From Bimuria novae-zelandiae CBS 107.79 (taxonomy: Eukaryota > Ascomycota > Dothideomycetes > Pleosporales > Didymosphaeriaceae): a stretch of DNA of 64,000 nucleotides. The position numbers and the translations under genes are program-made. The notes below the pieces were generated by a model. It was not told where the DNA came from, made no database searches, and saw only the letters and a list, made by a program, of their open reading frames with translations. Numbering within the stretch: position 1 is the stretch's first letter; every line of letters starts with the position of its first letter. Positions 1 to 12,200 of the stretch are shown piece by piece. The stretch lies in NCBI GenBank assembly GCA_010015655.1, contig ML976680.1, positions 664,895-728,894 on the forward strand, read 5' to 3'.

Positions 1-282
1 CGTTGGCCTTGATGGAGATGGCATCAGCGCCAGTCTTCAACTCCTTGATCTGCTTGACGACCTCCTCGGCAGCATCTTTGGCGTTAGCGTAGTTCACAGC
101 GACGCTAGCACCACGGCGGGCGAGCTCAAGAGCCATCTCCTTGCCAATGCCACGGCCTGCGAAATGTAAGTCCGATGAAACCTCTCATGACGGCTGCATT
201 GTTCTGGGAGAAGTTTACCAGAGCCAGTGACAACGGCGACCTTGCCCTGAAGGCTCCAGCTGGGGATCTCAGTGTTCGACAT
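1..282 (-). CDS. BRN1: Naphthol reductase of DHN-melanin synthesis (partial)
   Basis: This is a short-chain dehydrogenase/reductase whose 3' part runs off the left edge. Exon 1 is 282-219 (MSNTEIPSWSLQGKVAVVTG...), a 62-bp intron spans 218-157 (GTAAAC..GCAG), and exon 2 starts at 156. Splicing restores the NADPH-binding glycine motif TGSGRGIG, which the unspliced frame lacks. It is followed by ELARRGASVAVNYAN, as in fungal tetra/trihydroxynaphthalene reductases. Enzymes of this family reduce 1,3,6,8- and/or 1,3,8-hydroxynaphthalenes with NADPH in the cytosol. The catalytic Ser/Tyr/Lys lie outside the window, so T3HN and T4HN reductase cannot be told apart here. The nearby CMR1 and PKS genes support the melanin role. 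Start chosen at the only ATG ahead of the Rossmann fold. Confidence 0.85.
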
Positions 283-413
283 GGTGATTTGGGAGGTAGT
301 AGTGAAAGTCCCTAAAATGGGAATTTGTAAGGACGTGTACTGGTGGGGTAGCTATTGAGCGAAGATGTGATGATGAATGAATTGATGATTGAGAGTGATC
401 TTGAAAGGTTCAG

Positions 414-420
414 ATATATA
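414..420 (-). promoter_or_regulatory. Candidate TATA box of the reductase gene
   Basis: The minus strand reads TATATAT about 130 bp upstream of the reductase start codon, a usual spacing for a fungal TATA element plus a short leader. Inferred from position and composition only. Confidence 0.35.
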
Positions 421-3400
421 GGCCTTTCAGCTTCGGTACTGCAGCGGAGAACTGGAGTCAGTCAATAGCCTGTCCGACAGCATTCTCCTGCCTTTGCACT
501 CTTCGGCCGCGCAGTCTTCCTCACAAACCTTCCACTGACACTCTCCGGAACGGTAAGGTCGGCCCAAGCCGCTCATCCGAGGCATGCTAATCCTCGAACG
601 TGTACTCTCAAGAGCTCTCCCGATGCGGAGTGGTTAGTTCCCGTAGGAGAGCCAGAGCCTCTTGTGTCAGGCATTGAGTCAGGCCAAGTAGTGGATAATA
701 TTATCGGACATGTGCGGGGCCGAAGCCTTTGAGATCTCCAGGTCCAGTAAAGACCGCTCTCAGCGAGAGCCATTCTCGCAGGATACCAGCCATCTCAACA
801 ATAGAGATTGCATTCCAATGATTGAGTGTGTTGGATTATTGTCGGAAGGCTACCGTTCTGATGGTTGCAGTGTGCGGTCTGGACGGCTGAGGACGGAGAA
901 AGGCCGGCGTGTGGCTAGCCTTTTGTGAACTAGCAGCATACCTCATGAACTCACTGTTAACTGTTGAACCTCTTAGTCTGCAAGTTAATGCAGTCGGGCA
1001 ATGACGAGGATATCCCCGAATGCAATGCTATTCACTCCTCCATGCGCGTGGGTTGCACAAGGAGGGTTCGCTGAACTGGGTCATGTGATTATTCCCAACC
1101 CTGGACCCGCCGTGGACCCGTGGACTCGTGCAAGCGTGCCTGCCCAGGGGCCACCTCAACATCCTATGGCTCCCCATGCTCTTCTCCAGTATCAATATCT
1201 AGAAATGCAGATCCGAAAGCGCGACGCCCGGTTGTCTGAGAGCTCGGCAAAAGGAGGTGTTGCGGTCGACTTCGGACGTTCACACTTTCGGCTCCGCACT
1301 TCCACCTCAAGGTCGTCGGAGATGGCACGCGCGCACCGGAATCCCGAACTTCATTCGAGCATCATGCTCAGGACACAAGAGATGCTGTAGAGCGCAATAC
1401 TCTGCCATTTGTGAGAATGAAAGTGCTAATGGTGGCATTGGTGAAAGTATTGCAACCCGAAAATTTTGCTTACCTGGTTGGACACAAGGCGACACCTGGG
1501 AAGGCTTCAGGACATGCTGTTGAAATGAAGTATAGGCTTGGTTGCCTGCAGCTCATGATCCGAAGTGCCTGCAGCTGTCGTCGTGGCTGTCTTCATATAT
1601 TTCTTTACGTTCTGGTCCTGGGTCGGCGGTAGCGTGCCTGTGGTACCATAGCCTACCCCTGGCGGGTACAAAACCTTTATGGACCTTGTTCGGCTCTCAG
1701 AAGGTAGTCGAAGCTCAAATGGCAGGTGACACATCGAGCCTCAAGCTACGAGTCGTCTAACGGGCTTCTGTGTGGCTCCCGACTGAAGCTCTGTGTGACT
1801 CACCTTTTCCGCTTCTCTGGAACGTCTTTCAGGCAATAATAGGGCTTTATTTTTTTTTTTTTTCCGAAATCCGCGAGCCTGATATGAGATTTCAGCGGAG
1901 CAATAAAGTTGAATATTGCCTTGTTTTCGCGTGAACAGTGCACTGCACCTGGTCATCGAGACGAAGCCACAACGTAGAAAATCACGAATATATCAGCCAG
2001 AGTGCAAATTCGGATACATTTCGAGTTGAAACATTGATCAACTCCGGTGGAAAGCTTTTAGTGGCGTGATAGCACGGCAGTGTCTGATCTTCAAGCACAC
2101 CTCTATGTGACGACCTTCCTCGTATATGCCGGCATCCTCCTGTGTGTATCATCTGATGAAGGTGCAACTTCAGACGCTCGGACCAGAGACTCATCTGATG
2201 AGTTTGGTGCTCGCTGGTCCCCTCATTGTCCGTAGCCTCAGGCTAACCCCCGGATCTGCGACTGGCTTCTGGGACCGAGCAGCGATCCTCGTCACATAAA
2301 ACAGGGTACTCCAGCATGCAATATCGCAAGCCAGGTCCTTTATTTAGCCTAGCATGCTTCCACAAACCGAAGAGGCTGGTGAACTTGGCAAAACTGTGCA
2401 ATAGTATCCAAGTCCCCCTCCAGTCAAAGCTGTATAAGTCGAATATTTCTGAGCGAATACGAATTTCATGGGGAGCCGATTTGAACATAAATCATCTTGC
2501 TGAGTGCTAGGGGCTGTTTACGACGAGAAAGGACCGATGGGACATGAGATAGGTGTTGGTGTTGCAGGTCGTCGATGTGGTCTAGCATTGCCTATGCACA
2601 TGTGTCTGGAAAAAGTGCCCCACTCGTAACGGAGCTGCATCGTGCACGCGTCCCCCTTTCTTTCTCGTCAGTAGTACCCCTCAATTCCCGAATCCAGTGC
2701 CCTTTGTAACAGTAAATTGTGGAGCACCGGTACCAGGAACTTCCGACTCACCGTCCTACAAGCAGGATCCGCGTTCTGAATTAGGTCGGAGTTGGTATGT
2801 GGTTTGAGGATCGTTTAGGCACTTTCCGAACGGACAGTTATCTGTGTACGCATGCTATTGATAGTGCGGGCAGCCGTGGGGTACCCGGAGTACTATTGCT
2901 TTTAGGCGGTGTTGTGGTTCGTAGTTGGTTATGATGCGTTTGGGAAAGCAGTGTACGTACCATGCAGCAGTGACTCTTCAGATAGTAAGGTAGCGACTGT
3001 TCTACACGGAAATTTCTTGGTGAAACAGTTTAGAAGTGCGCAAAGAACGCAGGACTGTAGTAGATTGTGTTAGAAAAAGATGCATGGATCTACACCATGT
3101 TTGTGTCGATCCCCTACGTCCTGTATACCGTAGCGCTAGGCACATCTCAAGAGGGGCCGCGTAAGCTGGCTCAAGCCTACTTCTGCAGGCGTGCCGTTTG
3201 GGGCGCAAAATCCCCTCGACGTGTGACCTGGAGCAGCACCTCATCGTATAGAACGTGGTACGTAACCCCCAGTGTACGTCACATTTCTCATCCCAAGCCC
3301 TTCCACTCTACACCCACCATCCATACAATTTTACCCCTCAATCCCCTATCAAAATATCCATCTATATGGAAGTATATTTGTTTTGTCTGTCCGGGCGTAC

Positions 3401-4596
3401 TGCACCAATCTGCACCACCAATCACCCGTTCCAATAGCCTTGCATGTCCTCATCATGTCCTCATCATAGCATCCTTGGAACGCATGATCGGGCCGTGTAC
3501 TGTACACCGTTCTGTGCCGGGACGCACAATGGCTTGCTCATACCACTGACCTGCATACGTGCGACGCAAGTTTGTGAACGGTGTACCGTTGAGCGGAACA
3601 TGCCCTACCGGATACAGATAGGGCAGTCCTACCCTTATCATAGGCGGCGCGGGCGATAGAAAACCGGGTAAGTTGCCAGACAGCAACCGTTGCTAGAGTC
3701 AAGCTACTACACTACACGATATCTTCGGGCCTCCCTGACAATCACCGATGCCTGGCGGTGTACCTAAGGTATACCGTTGCTGCTCGGGTGCACTGTGGAA
3801 TAAGTGGTTCTGTCTTCATTGGTTCCATTTACTCACCGGGTTATTATCACACTGTGTCACAACCTCTCATCAAAAGCATCATTCAGAGAGCCGTAAGCCT
3901 TCGACCATCTTTGCTATTGCCGTTTACCGTCGGCCTATACCGTCGTCAAACGCACGACCCCGCCATCGGTCCACCTCTGCCTCGAGACCGATAACCCGCC
4001 GACAAGCACAAACGCTACCGAACCTGAAACAACAATTTCCCTACCCGAAAAGCAATTACCGATGGACGAGAACGTATATAAGTGGAGACGTACACAGAAA
4101 GAGATGGATTTGTGATGAAAGAGGTGGACTACGTTGTTGAAGTACTCGCGTGAAGTGGTGCGGGCCTCGGTGTCAGGATGGTGCTACAAACGGACTTAGT
4201 GCTTGAAGGACTGAAAGAGGTGGCTCTAATGGACGGAGATGGGACGAGGGAGTGAAGACCCAAGTGTGCTTGCACGCAAAGACACCGGAAGAGACGGAAG
4301 AGGATGGTGTGCAAGAATATGTCGATGTTATTACCGCGAGTGTACTATGCATTACCGAGGAGCTTTTCAGGTCCGCTGGATCATAAAGCGGCCAACCCTC
4401 CGAAGCCCAAGCCTGGCACCTATGTACGAACATTTGAACGCCCACAAAGCACCGCTCGCTGAACGCCAATCGAACGCCGAACCGCCTAATCTTAAATGCC
4501 GCCTGAAGAAAAAGATCCAAGAGCACTTCCGGATCGAATGTGTGAAGGGACATCTATCGACAGAAAGGAAAAAAGATAGAGGACACCGTGGGTGAC
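421..4596. other. Spacer between reductase and regulator, no gene seen
   Basis: About 4.2 kb lie upstream of the reductase and downstream of the CMR1 stop. Open frames here are short, overlap on both strands, often lack an ATG, and none resembles a known domain or gains sense by splicing. A poly-T run lies at about 1849-1862. No transposon termini were recognised. Confidence 0.5.
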
Positions 4597-7500
4597 TTAG
4601 CCTCTCGCTAGCTTCTCGAGCTTCCCACGAATACCATCGGAGAACCTCGTCGCAATGCCCTCGTCAATCACCTCGACGCAATGCAAGAGTACTGTGAAGC
4701 CGTTGTCAATGGCAACCGGCGTTCCGTCACGCTTAGTGAGGGTAGGAATCCCCTCTCGCCGCGTTACATACCGCACAATGACAGGATCATTCGCCTGCAG
4801 CCGGTCAATCGCCACTGAACCCCCCGGCGGTGTGTATTGGCCCTGGTGGCCAGGACTTGTCGATTCAGTGTGAGTCAAGGCGTCCGTCCAGAGGACCAGC
4901 GAGGCCCGGTAGATAGCACCGGGCCACCATGGAGGGCGAATGCCCTTTGGCATCTCTCGGATGATGCGCATTATCTGGCCAGAGTGAAAGATAGCCTCGT
5001 GTACATCCGAGATGCACTTCTTGTGGATCCAGAGCATTTGCTGGTAGGATCCGTCAACACCTTCCCTCCGCGCCAGACGCTCGATTTCTGGGAAATTGGT
5101 AACAGCGTTCATGCTGATGAGATGGAACATGACGAGATTGGCCTGCATTATTGAGCACAGTGTGTTCACCGCCATGTAGCGCTCCGCCAACTCAAACCAC
5201 CTCTGCAGCAGTGACTGCACCTCCTCAAGTCGCACGCGGGTGGATGCAGCAGTTACAGCTCGCGAACGCTGCCTTGAAGACGTGCTATCTGAAAAACAGC
5301 TAAGGAGCTGGCAGTATTGACACACCATAGTCTGCAGGGGATGCAACAGGAGACGAAGGTGCAGTGGCGTGAGCTGGATGTCCTGGGCAATGATCTCGTC
5401 ATCGAGGAAGTGGCGGAACAAGTCTCTCAAGCTCAACGGACGAGCTCCAGATCCTATCGAGGAGTAACCGTTCGTGAACTCGTGCACTTTGCTGAAAACT
5501 TCAGACCACTCGGAGGCGTTGGTTGCTTGCCAGAGGGCATCAGAGTCAGGCATCGGTGCACCAAATTCCGTCACAGAGAATAAGGGAGCGGTGTCGTGGA
5601 ACAGGGATAGATCTTGATCGACCATCACCCACGAATAGATGAGGCTGTGAGGATGTTAGTAAGCGGCGTCACGTGACTCAGATTTGCCCGGGCTTGGTCG
5701 CATGGACCCGAGGCTGGCAGGATCTTCACTTACCGACTGCGACCTTCGTGCTGGATCCAATCTCCCCACAACGCATCCGTCCTGTTGCCGTTCGCGTGTG
5801 GTGTCGAAATTCGTTGAGGTTCGAGAATGCCTGAATGCCGCAGCATGGCGAAGTACATGCCGCGCTGACCCATGGCAATGTCCATTTGCCACTTGTCTCC
5901 GCTCCAGGCGGCCTGAACAGTGAAGAGCAGGGCAGCACGCAAGACGATCGGATCACCAGCCATGATGATGTTCTTCTCCACTAGATCGAATAAGGAGATG
6001 CGACATGCCTCGGTTAAGCCACCAGTCAACCAACGCGCTTCGATAGACGGGATGGTCATCGCGCCCTGAGCAATCATCATGAGGATCAGAAGACTCGATG
6101 CTTTATCGTTGTAATTCTGCATCAGCTCATTCGCATCTAGTGTTCCACGCGAAGTAGTAGGGTAGAAGCGCTCGAAGGAGTCGGCATATGAACGAAGGAA
6201 GAGGTCCAACACCGGCGCAGGAGGCAGAAGAATAAAGTTGGATGCGGTTGAGCCTGGCGATTCACTGCTTGAGCTGCTCATTCCGTCTTTGTGGATGTCC
6301 AGGGCTTTGTGTAGGAAGCTCTGCGTGATAGCGAGGAGTTTGTCTCGGGTTGACTCATAGAGCTTGGCTACATCTACTCGTCCGCCTTGCGGGAACTCGG
6401 TCTCATCCCACGAAGGCCTCCAGTTACTCCACCCCTCGTGGTTTCTTAGACTCTGTTCAAGGCGCTCCAGATTGAGCCTCGCAGTGCGAGGACACGAACT
6501 GGAAGAGATTGATGGGGTGCAGCGGAACACGGTCCACCCATCCTGTGCAGCAATGATCGCATCCAGGTCCGGAACACCAGCATCGACGATGGAGTTCTGC
6601 CTGTTTGAGGGGTAGAACATGGAGGCTGAACTACCAATCTGCAAGTCCGAGAACGACTCGTCCATCCTTGGCGTTTGGATAGGCGTCTGAACCGGGCCGA
6701 ATGTTTGAGTAGGCGACATCTCTGGAATCATGCCGAGAATACCATCAGTTGGTGGGCCCATACTCATATCCATGTTCATGGACATGATCAGAGATGGGTC
6801 GATTCTCATGGGCTCGAAGTCCTGACCCATTGACATCGTGCTCCATGGATCCATCATAAACCGTGGACTGGCATCGTCCGAGTGGTTCTGAATTGTCCCC
6901 ACAAAATCTTCGTACCCCGACATGGGTGTCTGTGAAATAAACCCATTGACCGGCGTGGACAGAGGTGACAAGACTGTTGGCATAGCTGCGGGAAGTCCAC
7001 TGGTCGGCGATTGTTCGAAGAAGGGTGGTGTGGTTGTGGCGATGGGTAGGTGGAGGGGCTTGTCCTCTGGCGGAGGATGCTGCAGTTGCTGTACAGGTTG
7101 CGAAACGGAGGGATTCCGTGAGTGCGGTGCAGAAAGCGGTTGCGGTGACTGCGTCTGCCCATTGGACGTCTGCTGGGACGGTGGTACCTGCGGGTTCACA
7201 GTCTGCGGTTGTGATTGCGCCGGCAATTGCCCGTCGCGCGCTGGAGAGTTCCCGCCCGAGTTGTCCTGTGAATCATTGTTTGATTCACTTGATCCACTGC
7301 CAGTGTTCTCGCCAGGCGGTATCACTCTGTTGACATTCTTGGAGGCTCGACGTGTGGGACGCAAAGTACATTTCAGGTTTCGCTGTGCACATCGACTGCA
7401 CGGAAACTTCTTGTCACACTTTGTCTTCGTCTTCGCGCAGTTGCTGCAGGCGATTGGCGTCCGACCCGCCGACTTGGGGATGATTCCAGCATTCGGTGGA

Positions 7501-7795
7501 AGCCCTTCTTGGTTGTTCGCATCGCGACCGTGTACTGTGTAGTGCCTCTGGAGCAGATCCCTGGAGGCCCATTCAGTATACCTGTCTCTTTCGAAGATTA
7601 CAGACAGACTTACCGACGAGCGAAACTCATATGACATGTAAAACATTTGAAGGGTTTGACATTCGTATCTACAACAGACGGTCAGCTCGTCCAGGAATAC
7701 TCCAAAGACGAAGAGTCGACCTTACGGGTAAGGATGTGTCTTTCGAGATGTTCGTCCCGGGTAAAGGATTGTCCACAGTAGGTGCAGAAAACCAT
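4597..7795 (-). CDS. CMR1: CMR1-type melanin transcription factor, C2H2 x2 plus Zn2Cys6
   Basis: Four exons (7795-7726, 7668-7614, 7560-5734, 5644-4597) give 999 residues; introns are 57, 53 and 89 bp. The first two exons are tiny, and only after splicing do both zinc fingers appear: finger 1 with C4, C7, H20, H24 and finger 2 with C32, C35, H48, H52. A Zn(II)2Cys6 cluster follows with C80, C83, C90, C96, C99 and C106. This C2H2 plus Zn2Cys6 layout is the hallmark of the Cmr1/Pig1/Zmr1 melanin regulators of filamentous ascomycetes. A Ser/Gln/Pro-rich linker comes next, then a fungal_trans-type middle homology region (LIYSWVMVDQDLSLFHDT across the last splice). Length fits the family (about 1,000 residues). 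Expected role: nuclear activator of the melanin PKS and reductase. It is divergent from PKS1 across about 15 kb. Confidence 0.93.
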
Positions 7796-8949
7796 CTTGG
7801 AGAGCCGATACTGGGACGGTTCCCGTGAAGAGAGAGGGCTCCTTTGTTGTCAAGTATTGATGTGGAGTACAAGTTTGAGGCGTGGTTGAGGTGAGTGTTA
7901 GCGCTCAAAGCGTACCACATACATGTGAACGAAAAATGACAATGGCTGGCAGCGTAGTGGCAGGATATGGCGAAGATATGATACGGCGAACCGCGGGGAC
8001 GATGACAGACCGAACTCGAACAGCTAATAGTCAAGGTCGTGATGTATAAGGGTTCGTGCTTCGCCTGGAATAGTCCCTGACCCGGGGCAGTAAGGCGTAA
8101 TTGGCGAGAGCAACGGATGACTAGGAGCTACCTGACAATACTCTAGCAACGCAGGCTAGGTCCTGATTTTGGAAGTTTCAAGACGGTGGATAGTGGAGCC
8201 AGAGTCGGCTTCGAGCTTTTGTCAGGTAGGTAGACTGCGGTCCTAGCGGGCGACCGTGCTGATGAACGAGGTCTAGGAGGAAGAGGACCAGCAGAGCAAA
8301 AGCAAAGCACGAAGAACAGACAAAGACGGGGCAGACAGTTTCAGGGAATATCGGACGCGGTGGTGGGTACGACGGCGGAGATGAGCTTGCACCTGTCTGC
8401 TGGATATGCCATTCCCAACACGGCGTATCGTCGCATAATCAAGAAGAGAAGCGCAGCTACGATGATCATCGATTGCTGGCCCGAAAACAACGCCCGGCTA
8501 GTGCCTGGGATTCCGTTACATGGGGCGCCAGGGGCTCATCTTAGCACCAGCGCCATCGCGCCAGGATATGGAGCGGTCTTGGTCGATCGGCGCGAACTGG
8601 GGGTGCTGGCATGTGCGGTGCCGGAGAGGGAGCTAGCTGTGCCACAGCCAGCGGCCAGCGGCCAGCGGGTCGAATGCGTAGCTCGAGGCGAGCACGGACC
8701 TCGAGCATGCTGGTGCGAATATGACGGTAATGAATTCGTGTATTCTGCACCTGCATGCGGTCAAGAGTACCGGCGCGTGGGTGTGGTACACGCCCTTCCC
8801 CTTTGGGATCATGACGCTGCAGTGCTCGTATTCCGCAGGCCTATGAGCAGCACCGGGACCCTTGTCCGCAAGATATCGCTCACGACCACAGTGTCTTCGC
8901 ACGCCGTGCAGCAGCGTGCTGTATCCGGACATACCAGCTCTTCCTGCTA
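7796..8949. other. CMR1 upstream region
   Basis: This is presumed promoter and 5' leader of CMR1. A 200-codon plus-strand frame at 8360-8962 begins with GTG and has frames overlapping it on the other strand; it is probably chance openness in GC-rich DNA. A short tandem array of a GCCAGCG unit lies at about 8648-8668. No other feature supported. Confidence 0.4.
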
Positions 8950-9240
8950 CCCAAGTAAATAAAATTTCAAAGGAAGCAGCAGCCTTTCATAAATTCATCC
9001 GAGAGCTTTAAGTGGTGTAAGCCCACCCACGTTTATAACTTCTTATTATAATATCACGATTTTGATGAAACCATACCTAAATGTGCACTTTTACAACTTT
9101 TAAAATGAAAATATCTAATGTTTAATCCTCATCAAATTTAACTCATTCGTTTTAACACAATATTCTATTTTCTAAAACCTAAATAACATTAATAGAAGCA
9201 TTGAGTAAAAAGGGAATTTAACCTGTTAAGAATTTACTAC
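8950..9240. other. AT-rich island
   Basis: About 290 bp of strongly AT-rich DNA with A- and T-runs sit abruptly between GC-rich flanks. Unlike the RIP-like blocks elsewhere in the window it is not dominated by alternating TA steps. It has no long open frame and no terminal repeats that I could find. Possible origins are a mitochondrial insertion or an old repeat remnant; the sequence alone does not decide. Confidence 0.5.
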
Positions 9241-12200
9241 GCTAGTAGCTCTAAAACACACGAGGAAACCGCTGGACTGTTGGTGCGTGTAGCCGTCATC
9301 ATGTTATTGACTCTTAGCTCGAGTCCTCGCGGCTCCACATAGTGGAGGACGTGCCGCTCGCAGCCCTTCGGCCCAATCAAAGCAGCTCCGCTTGGCCCGA
9401 ACATGCTCGTTTTTTTCGACATGTTGATATGCTTGAGCAGTTTCATATGAAGCCAAAGTTGTGCCTGGCGATCGTCGAGCAATAAGTCACAATCCACGTC
9501 GCGGGCGTGTTGCTTTTGGGAGCCCATCGGTTCGCGGCTATTTGGAGTCAAATATATAAACATCACTGATAGGATCTGCTGGCATGGTTCGCTTGCGCCA
9601 ACAGGGGATTGTTCGGCCCGTTCAAGCTTTGCTTGGCCGTCACGGCCGGGAAGCAGCCTTGCAACTCGTCCACCCGCGCACTAAAATCCCCATGAAATGC
9701 ACGAGTAAAACGGCTGGCCGCGCCCCTCAACGAGCATCTTGATGAGATGAGGACCCCTTGAGATCTGAGATCTGAGATCTTGATTAGTCCCGGTAAGGTG
9801 TGCTGTCAATAGAATCAAGGGTAGTATCGGACATGCCGTTCTCATTCATTCTCTCCGCGGCTTCTCAATTGACGCGCTGAGTGCGCAGTGAGACATTGCG
9901 TTGCACATATTGGCATCAGCCCTTCGGCTGCACCGCGAGTCTCAACAATGTTCACATAAGCAACATCGAAATTGTAAACAAGTCTCTCTGCGCTTCAAGC
10001 GGGATTCTAGATACGGTTAGATTGAGCAGAACACCGACATCTTGATTTACTTACATGCGCTTAAAGTGCTCGGCAGAGCTGGACCGGCAGTCGAGTACGC
10101 AGCAGGGTACATGGGCCGACTGCTATCATGATGTATCCAATTCCTCATCGTTACCATCACCATTCTTCTTTCCAGAGTGTTGCGTTATCAGTTGCACAGC
10201 ACTTGATTCTGGGGCGTTTTTGCAGATCTCGCTGAGGCTGCCTGACCCTGGGCCGATTACGCTGCTAATGACCCAGGGAAGCCGAGTCGGCCTTGGGCGA
10301 CCACGACGAGCCTGCACCAATTGCTGACGAACACGAACCAAAGCGAAGGTCAAAACTCCATACCACGCATGTACAGTAGTGCAATTGTTCGAACGCTGCT
10401 TGAGCTTCTGGATAGAATGGAGGAGATCGCTGCTCGCTTACGGAAACCCCGGCTGTCGATCCTACGACCGTAGCTCCAAAAGCGGAACTGTATGGTCGTG
10501 CACAAAGACGCCGACTGAAGCGCGTGGCTTACCGCTCGCGGTGTGGAATTTTTGCTGTCCAAGGGTCCAAAGAAGCTCGGTACGTGCGACCAAAACTTGG
10601 TACACGACTCGTAGAGCACTGGAAATAGGGGTATTGGCGTGCTGCGTGCGCGCCGATACTCGTGGGAACAAAGTTAACCGCCTAGTTCCCCGCACCGTCC
10701 AACGCATGTTACCCACTGACGATGTTCACGATTCCCAGCCTGGCCGAAACATTGTATGGCACGCAAACTATCGTTTCACGGACCAATTTATCGCGAAAGC
10801 CAACAAGCGCCTGCTTCAACATTATTGAAACAACAATGGTGAGGACCGAAACATCTGGTGAAGATATTCCAGAAGGTTTCGCATATTATCGCCGACTGTT
10901 TTCCTCGTATGCGTCGTATGCTTGCTGTCAAGGAATGCCCAGCTGCTTCAAGCGAACAGTGACATGCACAAACTGACCGCCAGGAACACGAATCACTCAA
11001 CGATCGCCGCTGCACACTCGGCAATTGCTCGCCCTAGCGAGTCCAGGAATTATGACCCTTATGGAACCTTGTGAATAGTGTTTGGAGGCGGATGTCTCCT
11101 TTCTCAAGATCCACCCTGGAGGCGAGACGCTGAAAATAGCAGTGCCTTGAAACCCAGGTCCTTCGGAGTAGGTAAACAAGAGCGCAGCATCGAGAATGGT
11201 ACCATGCTGGAAGACGACCCGTACCTCGCCGCTCGACACGCCCAGTGACGACGATGTCATGCGTAGGCCGTTCAGCCGCGGGAGAAGGCGCCAGCGTGAG
11301 TGCCGAGTGCCGAGCAACATGCTGCAAAAGAGCTCGCCATGAAGCCTAGCGGGATACGAGCTGCGGTCGTTCAAGGAGATAGGTGGCGACAATCTTTGTT
11401 ATGGGCAGCTCGCCGCCTTATCGAGAGGGGAAGTAGACGACAGTGGTATCGTGTGGCTGCAGCTGCGCCAGACTGCTGCACTGTCGCTGCTTGCTGTCAG
11501 GCTTTCGCTTGTCGGCGGTGAAGCTGACGATCATTTGGAATTCAGCTCTTAGGTGAACACGTTTGATTGGTCGTAAGCAGTGGCACACGTAGAAATAGAG
11601 GAGAGAGTTCAACTGAAGTTGCAGCAAGCTTTGTGACCGTCTAGGGTACACTCAACAAGTCGCCGCTTCCTTCTTCACCGAAAATGACGTCATTTGGCCA
11701 AGAAGGGCCTGGGGCGCTCCTACTCCGCTGACAATGATACGGCAGGGGCCATAACTAGAGGGAATGGCCTGGCGTCTCATCAACAACAGTCTTGGCAGCG
11801 GGATAGTAGTTGTGCAAGATCTAATTCACTGTCAAAAACGACTTTCATTCATATCCGGATCTCCTCCCGGCAATTCGGCTGACTCACCTAAGCTGCATCA
11901 AAACAGGGCTGTCTCACCGTTTGGGCGTGTCAGGTGGGGGTAGCGGCGTGGGGATGAGTGCCCAAACATCAAGATCAAGTCGACGAAATCAGGACCGCCA
12001 CGTTCTCTGTGAGACCAAGGGAGATGGTGGCTCATGCAGGGTTGATGTGCTCGAATATTGGTGGCCTGCGGAAAGGGCTGCGATGGAGTGAGAACGAGCG
12101 GACGGCTGCGGCCACAGCGCGGGGTACAACTACTGCCTTTTCCAATGTCCCAATCAGTGCTGGCAACGAAAGACTCGCTCTCGCCACTAGCTGACGCGAC

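Noticed and set aside
8360..8962. A 200-codon plus-strand frame upstream of CMR1
   Set aside because: It begins with GTG, has overlapping frames on the other strand, no domain and lies in GC-rich DNA where chance frames are common.
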